DNA of 15,892 nucleotides. It comes from JAFGHJ01 sp964523975 (GTDB lineage: Bacteria; Hydrothermota; UBA3072). The position numbers and the translations under genes were made by a program. The stretch spans positions 1-15,892 of the forward strand of contig CAZGBM010000050.1 in assembly GCA_964523975.1 (NCBI GenBank). The letters are read 5' to 3'. Under the pieces are notes generated by a model. That model was not told where the DNA came from and did no database searches. It saw only the letters and a list, made by a program, of their open reading frames with translations. Of this stretch, positions 1 through 6,003 are shown in pieces. Position 1 is the first letter of the stretch. Every line of letters begins with the position of its first letter.

Positions 1-17
1 TAATCCCTTCGAATCAT
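1..17 (-). CDS. start of an unidentified gene, cut by the window edge
   Basis: An ATG on the minus strand at 17-15 is preceded, seven bases upstream, by a strong Shine-Dalgarno sequence AAAGGAG (complement of 25-31). Only the first five codons (MIRRD) lie in the window, so nothing can be said about function. It follows the small coiled-coil gene by 45 bases in the same direction, so the two may be cotranscribed. The call rests only on the ribosome binding site and start codon. Confidence 0.5.
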
Positions 18-62
18 AAGAAAACTCCTTTAAAAATTGCTCTTGATTTCCGGGAGGCGGGA

Positions 63-176
63 TTAACTACGCTCTTTTCCCTCGCCTTTCACGAGTTTTT
101 CGATTGAGTCTAACCTGCGGTCAATACTTTTTAATCTTTTGAGTATTTCTTCGATTGAATTATTTCTTTTGTCCAT
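63..176 (-). CDS. 37-residue coiled-coil small protein
   Basis: A very short gene with unusually good expression signals. The ATG at 176-174 has GGAGGT (complement of 183-188) six bases upstream, and a sigma-70-like promoter lies just beyond (206-234). The product is highly charged and begins MDKRNNSIEEILKRLKSIDR. Hydrophobic I/L residues recur at about three/four spacing (I9, I12, L13, L16, I19, L23, I26, L29), as in a short amphipathic helix or coiled coil. There is no signal peptide or membrane segment, and no cysteine or catalytic motif. TAA ends it at 63-65. The next gene starts 45 bases downstream with its own ribosome binding site. Function is unknown; it could be an oligomerisation or adaptor peptide. 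I am fairly sure it is translated and cannot name it. Confidence 0.68.
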   Translation of the reverse strand: MDKRNNSIEEILKRLKSIDRRLDSIEKLVKGEGKERS

Positions 177-205
177 ACTGCAACCTCCCCCGTTTAATTT
201 ATATA

Positions 206-234
206 ATCATATGGGAAAAACGCGTATAAGTCAA
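206..234 (-). promoter_or_regulatory. sigma-70-type promoter for the small coiled-coil gene
   Basis: On the minus strand, TTGACT (complement of 229-234) is followed by a 17-base spacer and TATGAT (complement of 206-211). Each hexamer matches the sigma-70 consensus at five of six positions and the spacer is ideal. The predicted RNA would start near 199, giving a leader of about 22 bases that contains the Shine-Dalgarno site of the 37-residue gene. Confidence 0.65.
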
Positions 235-288
235 GAGTATCCTTTATTGCTCTCCTGTTTAGTTGTGCTTATTTCGATGTACCCTCTC

Positions 289-546
289 TAAATCTGTTAG
301 TGTGTTAATCGGCAGTTGTGTTTGTTGGGTTAAGAAAAGAAAAAAAATCCATGTTAATCCTAGGCTAATTTAAAGGTGGTGAGAAGGGTTTCAAAACCAC
401 AAAATTTTTTTGTTTTTCCCCTGTGTCTCCGTGGTTATGAAAAATCTGTTTTAAAAATCCTGTGTTAATCTTGTGTAATCTCGTGGTTAAAATTGGTGAT
501 GTGGTTTGGCTTTGTGTCTTAGTGTCTTTGTGGCTCTGTGTGAAAT
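289..546 (+). repeat. degenerate GT-rich repeat cluster (left)
   Basis: Short related phrases all read in one direction on the plus strand. An ATCC-type block lies at 347-366 (ATCC at 347 and 357). A block CTGTGTCTCCGTGGTTA lies at 421-437. A run at 456-490 has AATC at 456, 467 and 477 and ends in CGTGGTTAA. A TTTGTGTCTT/TTTGTGGC block spans about 507-546. Units are about 9-11 bases long and imperfect. Each block tends to follow a G-rich then A-rich segment (for example 326-346 and 371-404). The same phrases recur at 3771-4007. This is not a CRISPR, since there are no exact repeats or unique spacers. Confidence 0.55.
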
Positions 547-640
547 TAATTTGGTGCGGTGGGATGAGTTTTAAACAAAAAAAAATAAAATAGGGGATGT
601 GGTTGGGGCTCTGAGCTCTCTGTGTGTTCTGTTTTTCTCT

Positions 641-702
641 GCCTGCCCTGTGGAATAGGAGCTCATCATGCCAGAACTTCTATTCCACTGGGCCTGCCCT
701 GT
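641..702. repeat. 16-bp hairpin flanked by 11-base direct repeats
   Basis: Positions 646-661 pair with 677-692: three C-G pairs, one T/T mismatch, nine Watson-Crick pairs, one G-T pair and two more pairs, around a 15-base loop (662-676). The arms contain GTGGAATAG and CTATTCCAC. An 11-base exact direct repeat GCCTGCCCTGT occurs at 641-651, overlapping the left arm, and at 692-702, overlapping the right end. There is no T-tract on either side, so it is not a classical intrinsic terminator. It lies about 55 bases past the end of gcvPA and may be a dispersed REP-like or MITE-like element, or may protect or end the gcv transcript. Confidence 0.6.
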
Positions 703-756
703 AGGGAGGAACGACTGTATCAGGGTGTTCTCTGTGGTAAAATTAGTTTTTGGGAT

Positions 757-2082
757 TTAGGAGCGAGGCGAGAGTATCTCGACAAGCTCATCCATCTCTT
801 CTTTTGTCCTTTTTTCCGTTACCGAAACGAGGAGATGGTTTTTCCATTCTTTTTTGAATTTCCCGATGTCAATTCCGGCAAGATACCCTTTTTTGATACT
901 TTTATCAATTGCTTTCTTCGCCCCTTCGGGTATCTCGACGACGAACTCTCTAAAGAAGTTCTGTTTCTCGTACGGCAATCTAAGACCTGTATTTTCGAGA
1001 TTTTCTGCGAGATAATGAGTTTTCTGTGTAGTTTTATTTGCTATATCTTTTATCCCTTCCCATCCATGCAGTGTCAGGTAGATTGCAGCCATAAGAGCGC
1101 AGAGTTGCTGGTTTGTGCAGATGTTTGATGTTGCGTTTTCTCTCCGGATGTGCTGTTCGCGAGTCTGCAGTACCATTACGTAGCCGTCTCTTCCCTGTCT
1201 GTCAACCGTTTTCCCGGCTATTCTTCCGGGCATCTTTCTTATATACTTCTTCATCGAGGTGAATATGCCGAGATGTGGACCTCCGAAGCTCATAGGAATA
1301 CCGAGACACTGTCCCTCTGCAGTTGCAATATCGACGTTGTATTCGCCGGGTGTTTTCAATAGTCCCAGGGATATCGGGTCGAAGCTTAATATTACGATAA
1401 CCCCGTATTTATGGGCGATTTCTACGAATTTTTCTACTTCTTCGAGATTTCCGAGAAAGTTGGGATGTTGAATCGCAATGCATGCAGTTTCTTCATTGAT
1501 TTTACTTATTTTTTCTGAATCCGTAATGCCTTCCTGAAGAGGAAGTACTTCAAGAGGATATGTTTTACCGAGGTATGTTTTTACCACTTCCAGATAATAA
1601 GGGTTAATCCCGTCGGAAACAACCACTTTATTTCTTGTGCCGTTTATCGAAAGAGCCATAAATATCGCTTCCGCAAGAGCGGTCGCCCCGTCATAGATGG
1701 AAGCGTTCGAAACTTCCATTCCCGTCAATTCGCAAATCAGAGATTGGTACTCGAAAGCTGCCTGTAGGGTGCCCTGAGAAACTTCCGGTTGATAAGGGGT
1801 GTAAGAAGTATAGAACTCGGCTCTTCCCGTGAGGTGTCTTATTGCTGACGGAATATAGTGGTCGTACACTCCTCCGCCTGCAAAAACGATTAAATCTTTG
1901 TTGAGTTTAGCCATTTCCGACATTTCTTTTTTGATTTCCATTTCTGAAACGGCAGGAGGTAGATTTAGAGATTTTTTTAGTCGCAATTTTTCGGGAATTC
2001 CGGAGAGTAAGTCTTCTACACCCTTGCCTATCGTTTTTAGCATTTCTTCCCGCTGGTTTTCGTTTATCGGGATAAAGTTCAT
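757..2082 (-). CDS. gcvPA: glycine dehydrogenase (decarboxylating) subunit 1, P-protein alpha subunit
   Basis: This is the N-terminal half of the split P-protein of the glycine cleavage system. With subunit 2 it decarboxylates glycine and loads the aminomethyl group onto the lipoyl arm of GcvH. At 441 residues it has normal length for subunit 1. Recognisable family stretches are AGGGVYDHYIPSAIRHL near residue 70, EFYTSYTPYQPEVSQGTLQA near 90, a glycine-rich segment GIPMSFGGPHLG near 260, and TREQHIRRENATSNICTNQ near 310. The PLP-binding lysine belongs to subunit 2 and is not expected here. Its ATG overlaps the end of gcvH by four bases, so the two are translationally coupled. The usual downstream partner gcvPB is absent; the next gene on this strand is the unrelated 37-residue ORF. 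Subunit 2 must come from elsewhere in the genome for the enzyme to work. Confidence 0.96.
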   Translation of the reverse strand: MNFIPINENQREEMLKTIGKGVEDLLSGIPEKLRLKKSLNLPPAVSEMEIKKEMSEMAKLNKDLIVFAGGGVYDHYIPSAIRHLTGRAEFYTSYTPYQPEVSQGTLQAAFEYQSLICELTGMEVSNASIYDGATALAEAIFMALSINGTRNKVVVSDGINPYYLEVVKTYLGKTYPLEVLPLQEGITDSEKISKINEETACIAIQHPNFLGNLEEVEKFVEIAHKYGVIVILSFDPISLGLLKTPGEYNVDIATAEGQCLGIPMSFGGPHLGIFTSMKKYIRKMPGRIAGKTVDRQGRDGYVMVLQTREQHIRRENATSNICTNQQLCALMAAIYLTLHGWEGIKDIANKTTQKTHYLAENLENTGLRLPYEKQNFFREFVVEIPEGAKKAIDKSIKKGYLAGIDIGKFKKEWKNHLLVSVTEKRTKEEMDELVEILSPRS

Positions 2083-2462
2083 TCTTCTTGTATTGATTTT
2101 CTGTATTCGGAAGCGTCAAGCAGAGTATCCAATTCTGCCATGTCCGATATTTTGATTCTTACTATCCACCCTGCGTCATAAGGGTCTTTATTTATGAATT
2201 CCGGTTTTGAATCGAGTTCTTTGTTTACCTCTGTTATTTTTCCTGAAACCGCGGCATAAAGGTCTGTTACTGTTTTTACGGCTTCAATCGTAGCAATGGG
2301 GTCACCCTGAACAACTTCCATTCCGACTTCCGGTAATTCGATGTATACTATATCCTGTAGCTCGGATTGAGCGTAGTCTGTTATGCCTTCGATTATTTCG
2401 TCATCTTCTTTTCTCGCCCATTCGTGGTCTTCGGTGTAAAAAAGGTCTTTCGGTATTTCCAT
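2079..2462 (-). CDS. gcvH: glycine cleavage system H protein
   Basis: The lipoyl carrier of the glycine cleavage system, which shuttles the aminomethyl intermediate between the P, T and L proteins in the cytoplasm. The 127-residue length is typical. The segment TEDHEWARKEDD near residue 10 and the stretch LQDIVYIELPEVG near 36 are family signatures. The lipoylation site is K63 in the sequence IEAVKTVTDLYAAVSG, where many homologues have ESVKAVSDLYSPVSG. A strong Shine-Dalgarno GGAGGG (complement of 2466-2471) sits just upstream of the ATG. The gene lies between gcvT (107-base gap with a tandem repeat) and gcvPA (four-base overlap), in the common order T-H-PA. Confidence 0.96.
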   Translation of the reverse strand: MEIPKDLFYTEDHEWARKEDDEIIEGITDYAQSELQDIVYIELPEVGMEVVQGDPIATIEAVKTVTDLYAAVSGKITEVNKELDSKPEFINKDPYDAGWIVRIKISDMAELDTLLDASEYRKSIQEE

Positions 2463-2484
2463 TATCCCTCCTTTTCTGTTTGTT

Positions 2485-2516
2485 GGTCAGTTAATCCGTT
2501 GGTCTGTTGATCCGTT
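2485..2516 (+). repeat. two tandem 16-bp repeats in the gcvT-gcvH spacer
   Basis: GGTCAGTTAATCCGTT at 2485-2500 is followed directly by GGTCTGTTGATCCGTT at 2501-2516, identical at 14 of 16 positions. Both contain ATCCGTT, close to the ATCCGTG core of the GT-rich repeats elsewhere in the window. The pair sits within the 107-base non-coding gap inside the gcv operon, upstream of the gcvH ribosome binding site. No matching hairpin or operator-like palindrome was seen. Confidence 0.6.
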
Positions 2517-2569
2517 TTAATTTATAGTTTTCCATTTTGATATTTTATTTTTACATTATAGTTGCTTAG

Positions 2570-3685
2570 CTACACTGCAAGGTTCTTTCTTCTCATCGTC
2601 CCGCTCTTCCAGAATGGCAATTTTGTGATATTTCCCTTTATCAATTCATTCCTGCCCTGTATCTCTACCCCGGTTCCTTCTTTTTCGAATGGTTTATTTA
2701 TATAACCCATTGCAATCGAACAGGTTAAATCTGGAGAGTAATTTCCGCTCGTTATTATGCCGGCTTCTTTTTGGTTTACCAGTATCTTATAACCGTGTCT
2801 TGGTATTTTTTTTCCTGGCACTAAAATTCCCACGAGTTTTCTTGTAGTTCCCTCTTTTCTTTGTTTTAATAAAACATCTTTACCTATGAAATCTTTTTTG
2901 TCCAGTGAGACAACCCAGGACAGGGTTGCTTCGAGTGGTGTCGTTTCTCTTGTTATATCGTTTCCGTACAGGCAGTATCCCATTTCCAGACGTAAGAGGT
3001 CTCTTGCGCCCAGCCCGCAGGGTAAAATACCTTCTTCTTTTCCTGCTTCCATAATTTTGTCCCAGATTTCTTCCGCCTCTTCGCTTTTGCCGTATATTTC
3101 GAATCCGTCTTCTCCGGTATATCCGGTTCTGGAAAGCAGGACTTCAATTTTTCCTATGGTTTCTTCTCTCAAATGGTAAAAGTTTAAATCTGATGGATCC
3201 TCTTTTACTATTTTTGCGATTATTTTTTGCGAATTTGGCCCCTGAACTGCAAGTTGAAAATACCTTTTGCTAATATTTTGTATTTTTACCTTGCTCTTCC
3301 CGTGTTGTTGGATCCATTTAAAATCGGTTTCCTGGTTTGCTGCGTTGACTACAATAAAATATCTCTCCGGAAGATTATATACGACAAGGTCGTCTATTAT
3401 TCCCCCGTTTTCGTCCAGCATTGTTGTATATTTCGCCTGAAATCTCTTTAGTTTTGTTATGTCGCTGGTTACCAGGTAATCGATAAATTCCGCTCTATTA
3501 TTGCCGCTTATCTCTATTTCACCCATATGTGATACATCGAATAGACCTGCGGAATTTCTTACTGCTCTTGTCTCTTCGAATATGGATGAGTATTGCATGG
3601 GCATTTTATACCCGGCAAAATCTACCATGGTGGCATTCAGTTTCACGTGTTTGTTGTATAACGGTGTCTTATTTTTTTCTACCAT
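2570..3685 (-). CDS. gcvT: aminomethyltransferase (glycine cleavage T protein)
   Basis: Transfers the methylene group from the aminomethyl-lipoyl arm of GcvH to tetrahydrofolate, releasing ammonia and giving 5,10-methylene-tetrahydrofolate. The 371-residue length is normal. The N-terminal region has the family stretch KTPLYNKHVKLNATMVDFAG and then LFDVSHMGEIEISG near residue 48. Later come RTGYTGEDGFEIYG near 190 and GLGARDLLRLEMGYCLYGND near 225. The C-terminal barrel domain includes KDFIGKDVLLKQ and the GIITSGNYSPDLTCSIAMGY region. This is the first gene of the minus-strand gcv operon. There is no Shine-Dalgarno before the ATG, and a possible promoter ends only about 18 bases upstream, so the leader is short. 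No glycine riboswitch-like structure fits in so short a leader. Confidence 0.96.
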   Translation of the reverse strand: MVEKNKTPLYNKHVKLNATMVDFAGYKMPMQYSSIFEETRAVRNSAGLFDVSHMGEIEISGNNRAEFIDYLVTSDITKLKRFQAKYTTMLDENGGIIDDLVVYNLPERYFIVVNAANQETDFKWIQQHGKSKVKIQNISKRYFQLAVQGPNSQKIIAKIVKEDPSDLNFYHLREETIGKIEVLLSRTGYTGEDGFEIYGKSEEAEEIWDKIMEAGKEEGILPCGLGARDLLRLEMGYCLYGNDITRETTPLEATLSWVVSLDKKDFIGKDVLLKQRKEGTTRKLVGILVPGKKIPRHGYKILVNQKEAGIITSGNYSPDLTCSIAMGYINKPFEKEGTGVEIQGRNELIKGNITKLPFWKSGTMRRKNLAV

Positions 3686-3702
3686 AATTCAAGTAATAAA
3701 AA

Positions 3703-3732
3703 TTAGTATTGTAAACAGATGAAATTTGTCAA
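3703..3732 (-). promoter_or_regulatory. probable promoter of the gcv operon
   Basis: A perfect TTGACA (complement of 3727-3732) on the minus strand is followed by TACTAA (complement of 3703-3708, 18-base spacer) or ATACTA (17-base spacer). The -10 match is weak. The transcript would start near 3696, leaving roughly 10-12 bases before the gcvT ATG, with no ribosome binding site. The -35 quality makes this plausible; the exact -10 is uncertain. Confidence 0.42.
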
Positions 3733-3770
3733 GGGCTTTTCTTAAAACGTGACCCCAAGAAAAACGGATG

Positions 3771-4007
3771 ACCTGTGTTTCTCTGCGTCCTCTGTGTGAA
3801 TTAAAGTTTCGGATTTTAAGTTTCGTGTTTCGAATGGAAATTAGTTAGTGGTTAGTGGGTGGGTAGGTTGGTGGGTTTTAAAAACAAAACAAAAAAATCC
3901 TGTTTATCTTGTTAATCCTGTCTAAATATTTGGTGTTTTTAGGTGGGAGTTAAAGAAGCAAAAATATTTTTTCATCCGTGTAAATCCGTGTTTATCCGTG
4001 GCTAATT
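3771..4007 (+). repeat. degenerate GT-rich repeat cluster (right)
   Basis: A block with CTCTGCGTCCTCTGTGTGAA lies at 3781-3800. ATCCTGTTTATCTTGTTAAT starts at 3897, with ATC at 3897, 3906 and 3915 (9-base period). An especially regular run has ATCCGTG exactly at 3974, 3984 and 3994 (10-base period) and ends in GGCTAATTAT. Two of the blocks follow a GGTGGG segment and an A-rich segment (3871-3896 and 3952-3970), as in the left cluster at 289-546. All copies have the same orientation. Confidence 0.6.
3857..3875 (+). other. G-rich tract with quadruplex potential
   Basis: Positions 3857-3875 hold five closely spaced G runs (3, 3, 2, 2 and 3 G) separated by one or two bases. Only three runs reach three Gs, so a two-layer quadruplex is more likely than a three-layer one. 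It lies about 170 bases upstream of the UbiA promoter and inside the repeat cluster. Confidence 0.3.
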
Positions 4008-4042
4008 ATTTAATGGTGTGTTGGGTGAACGCTCAAATTGCC

Positions 4043-4070
4043 TTGACTTTTAGTTTTTATTATTTATAAT
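4043..4070 (+). promoter_or_regulatory. strong sigma-70-type promoter, leaderless start for the UbiA gene
   Basis: TTGACT at 4043-4048, a 16-base spacer and a perfect TATAAT at 4065-4070. The expected transcription start is near 4077, only one or two bases before the ATG at 4079. The mRNA would therefore be leaderless or nearly so, which agrees with the lack of any Shine-Dalgarno sequence there. Confidence 0.68.
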
Positions 4071-4078
4071 TTCTTCTA

Positions 4079-4984
4079 ATGGATTATTTTATGCTGCTTC
4101 GCCCCAGTTTATTTCTCCCTTTGTGGATTTTTTTTCTCCTTGGAGCTTATTTCGGAGAGGGAGAAATTTCTTTAAAGGCAGTAATGGTCTTTGTTCTTTA
4201 TACGCTGCTTATGGGGGGAATTTATATATTAAACCAGATTGTCGATAGAGAGTCGGACAGAAGAAACGAAAAATTGTTTTTACTGTCGGAAGATTATATC
4301 CCTCTTCGGAATGCTTATATAGAGATGGTAACGCTTTTCGTTTTATCGATATCGGGAGCTTTTTTCCTCGGTAAATATGTTTTTATCGCTTTTCTGATTT
4401 CTTTCTTTCTGGGAATCACCTATTCGATTCCTCCTTTTGCAACAAAAGGAAAACCTTTTCTGGATATCGTCTGGAACGCTTCCGGATACGGACTCCTTGC
4501 TTTTATCGTTGGGTGGCTTTCTGCCGCTTTACCTTCCGGCTCGATGTTGATTCGCGGAATCCCATATTTTTTTGCCGTATCTGCAGTTTTTGTCAATACT
4601 ACCATACCTGACATAGAAGGAGACAGAGAGGAAGGCAAAATTACTACCGGCGTTTTCCTGGGGAAGAAAAACACCCTTTTGCTTGGAATTTTTTTTGATC
4701 TGTTAGCGGTGGTTATTTCCTGTTTGTTGAAAGATTATATATGTCTTATCGGAGCGGGGCTTGCTTTGCCTATATTCTTATTCGCATACATCAAACAGAC
4801 AAAAAAATCGATACTTTTTTCTTTCAGGGCAATTCCTTTAATACTTGCCATTCTGGTTTTCATTATAACCCCGATAATAATTCCGCTTTTCGCACTTGTA
4901 TTAGGAGTCCAGAAGTACTATTATAAGAGGAAGTTCAATATAAATTACCCGGCTATTTTTAGCGGAGAAAACAAGGATTTTTAA
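4079..4984 (+). CDS. UbiA-family membrane prenyltransferase
   Basis: An intramembrane enzyme that joins a polyprenyl diphosphate to an acceptor (quinone ring precursor, glycerol phosphate, heme or similar). The 301-residue protein has about eight or nine hydrophobic helices. The first Asp-rich motif is N52-x3-D56-x3-D60 (NQIVDRESD), the second is D178-x3-D182 (DIEGD), and the family YSxPP turn is at 115-119. These residues bind Mg2+ and diphosphate in UbiA enzymes. The acceptor cannot be told from the sequence; no quinone, heme or archaeal-lipid genes lie next to it. It is the first gene of a two-gene unit with the TPR gene six bases downstream, and is probably translated from a leaderless mRNA. 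Confidence 0.88.
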   Translation: MDYFMLLRPSLFLPLWIFFLLGAYFGEGEISLKAVMVFVLYTLLMGGIYILNQIVDRESDRRNEKLFLLSEDYIPLRNAYIEMVTLFVLSISGAFFLGKYVFIAFLISFFLGITYSIPPFATKGKPFLDIVWNASGYGLLAFIVGWLSAALPSGSMLIRGIPYFFAVSAVFVNTTIPDIEGDREEGKITTGVFLGKKNTLLLGIFFDLLAVVISCLLKDYICLIGAGLALPIFLFAYIKQTKKSILFSFRAIPLILAILVFIITPIIIPLFALVLGVQKYYYKRKFNINYPAIFSGENKDF

Positions 4985-4990
4985 AAATAT

Positions 4991-5947
4991 ATGATGACAT
5001 TATTTTTATTGATTTCCGCCCTTTCACCTGAACTTGATTCGCTTTTATTTAGAGCAATCAATTGTTCATATGTGGAAGATTTTTCCTGTGCTGAATCTCT
5101 TTTAACTATTGTAAAAAAACAGGAAATCGCTCACCCTGCTCCATATTTTTTGCTGTCGTCTCTATATGAAATGATGTGGGTTGATATGGGCGAAAATTCT
5201 TATAAGGAAAAGATATTCATATACGCAGATTCAGCCATCGATAAAGGGAAAAAATGGATTAAGAAAAACCCGCAGGACCCGTGGGGATATTTCTTCGTTG
5301 GCGGAAGTCATACTATTAAGATTTTTTATTATGTTGTCAGGGAAGATTACTTCGGTACCATTCTTTTGATTAATCCGGCAATTTATTACCTGGAAAAGGC
5401 AGCGGATATAGATTCCAGTCTGGCTGATATTTATCTGGGTTTGGGAGGTTGGGAATATATGAAAGGGCATTTTCCTTTTATGGGAAAAGATAAAGAGAAG
5501 GGGCTTACAATGATAAAGAGGGCTATTTCAGACGCCAGATATGTTTCCCTGTATTCGTCGCTGGCTTATGCCAACATATGTATAAAGGAAGAAGATTATG
5601 ACGAAGCCATACCGATGCTTGTAGATTTACTTGATTCTTTCCCCGATTCAAGGACTTTTACCTGGCCTCTTCTAAAAGCTTATTACGAGAAAAAAGATTA
5701 CACAGAAGCTTTAAATACTGCGGAAAGGCTTATCATCATTTCTGCAGAAAACAATTTTTCGAATTTTGAAGCACATTACTATAAAGCGAAGATACTTTTT
5801 GACCTCGGGATGCTGAAAGAAGCTTCTCTTATTGCCGATGAGGCTCTAAATATTGAGGTCAGGGAAGATATGCTGCATGTTAAAGACATAAAAAAGGACC
5901 TTATTCGGCTCAAACTTGAGGTAAAAAAGAAGTTAGGAGAAGCTTAG
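4991..5947 (+). CDS. TPR-repeat protein, probably exported
   Basis: A 318-residue protein of unknown role. The N terminus (MMTLFLLISALS) is a short hydrophobic segment that could be a signal peptide or anchor. The rest is helical with TPR-like pairs, clearest near residues 195-220 (ANICIKEEDYDEAIPMLVDL), 230-250 (AYYEKKDYTEALNTAERLI) and 262-288 (AHYYKAKILFDLGMLKEASL). The middle contains a less typical W/Y/G-rich part (for example PWGYFFVGGSHTIKIFYY near residue 97). It follows the UbiA gene by six bases and is probably cotranscribed. There is no good Shine-Dalgarno; AAGGA at 4974-4978 is about 12 bases away. The ATG at 4991 is followed directly by a second ATG at 4994 that could be the true start. 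A role as a scaffold at the membrane with UbiA is a guess. Confidence 0.82.
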   Translation: MMTLFLLISALSPELDSLLFRAINCSYVEDFSCAESLLTIVKKQEIAHPAPYFLLSSLYEMMWVDMGENSYKEKIFIYADSAIDKGKKWIKKNPQDPWGYFFVGGSHTIKIFYYVVREDYFGTILLINPAIYYLEKAADIDSSLADIYLGLGGWEYMKGHFPFMGKDKEKGLTMIKRAISDARYVSLYSSLAYANICIKEEDYDEAIPMLVDLLDSFPDSRTFTWPLLKAYYEKKDYTEALNTAERLIIISAENNFSNFEAHYYKAKILFDLGMLKEASLIADEALNIEVREDMLHVKDIKKDLIRLKLEVKKKLGEA

Positions 5948-5965
5948 CAGTAGGCCGAAAAGGTC

Positions 5966-5993
5966 TTGACATATCAAATTTATAAGGTAAAAT
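5966..5993 (+). promoter_or_regulatory. promoter of the tRNA-Leu / accD transcription unit
   Basis: A perfect TTGACA at 5966-5971, a 16-base spacer and TAAAAT (five of six matches) at 5988-5993. The start would fall near 6000, about four bases before the mature 5' end of the tRNA. No terminator follows the tRNA, so it may also drive the downstream operon. Confidence 0.65.
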
Positions 5994-6003
5994 TACCTAA
6001 TTA

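Larger units (their letters stand above)
177..756. other. 580-base gene-free region with GT-rich repeats
   Basis: This stretch between the tiny coiled-coil gene and the end of gcvPA holds no convincing gene on either strand. It contains the promoter at 206-234, the degenerate GT-rich repeats at about 289-546, an A-rich tract near 576-593 and the hairpin element at 641-702. There is no trace of gcvPB, the gene that often follows gcvPA. No intrinsic terminator with a U-tract is visible. Confidence 0.7.
3686..4078. other. 393-base intergenic region between divergent operons
   Basis: This divergent intergenic stretch separates gcvT (minus) and the UbiA gene (plus). It carries the gcv promoter at its left end, GT-rich repeats at 3771-4007, a G-rich tract at 3857-3875 and the UbiA promoter at 4043-4070. 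I see no coding potential on either strand. Confidence 0.7.

Noticed and set aside
289..546. CRISPR array
   Set aside because: The repeats are imperfect, about 10 bases long, with no regular unique spacers and no cas genes nearby.
622..1128. Plus-strand open frame of 168 codons overlapping the end of gcvPA
   Set aside because: It is mostly antisense to the strongly supported gcvPA gene, its left part reads through the hairpin repeat, and the product is cysteine/phenylalanine-rich with no recognisable family.
3686..3730. Glycine riboswitch upstream of gcvT
   Set aside because: The predicted leader is about 10 bases and the region lacks the paired aptamer-like structure expected for a glycine riboswitch.
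5950..5966. Possible terminator after the TPR gene (AGGCC-GAAAA-GGTCT)
   Set aside because: The stem is only five pairs with a G-T pair and there is no T-run; it overlaps the next promoter and is too weak to call.
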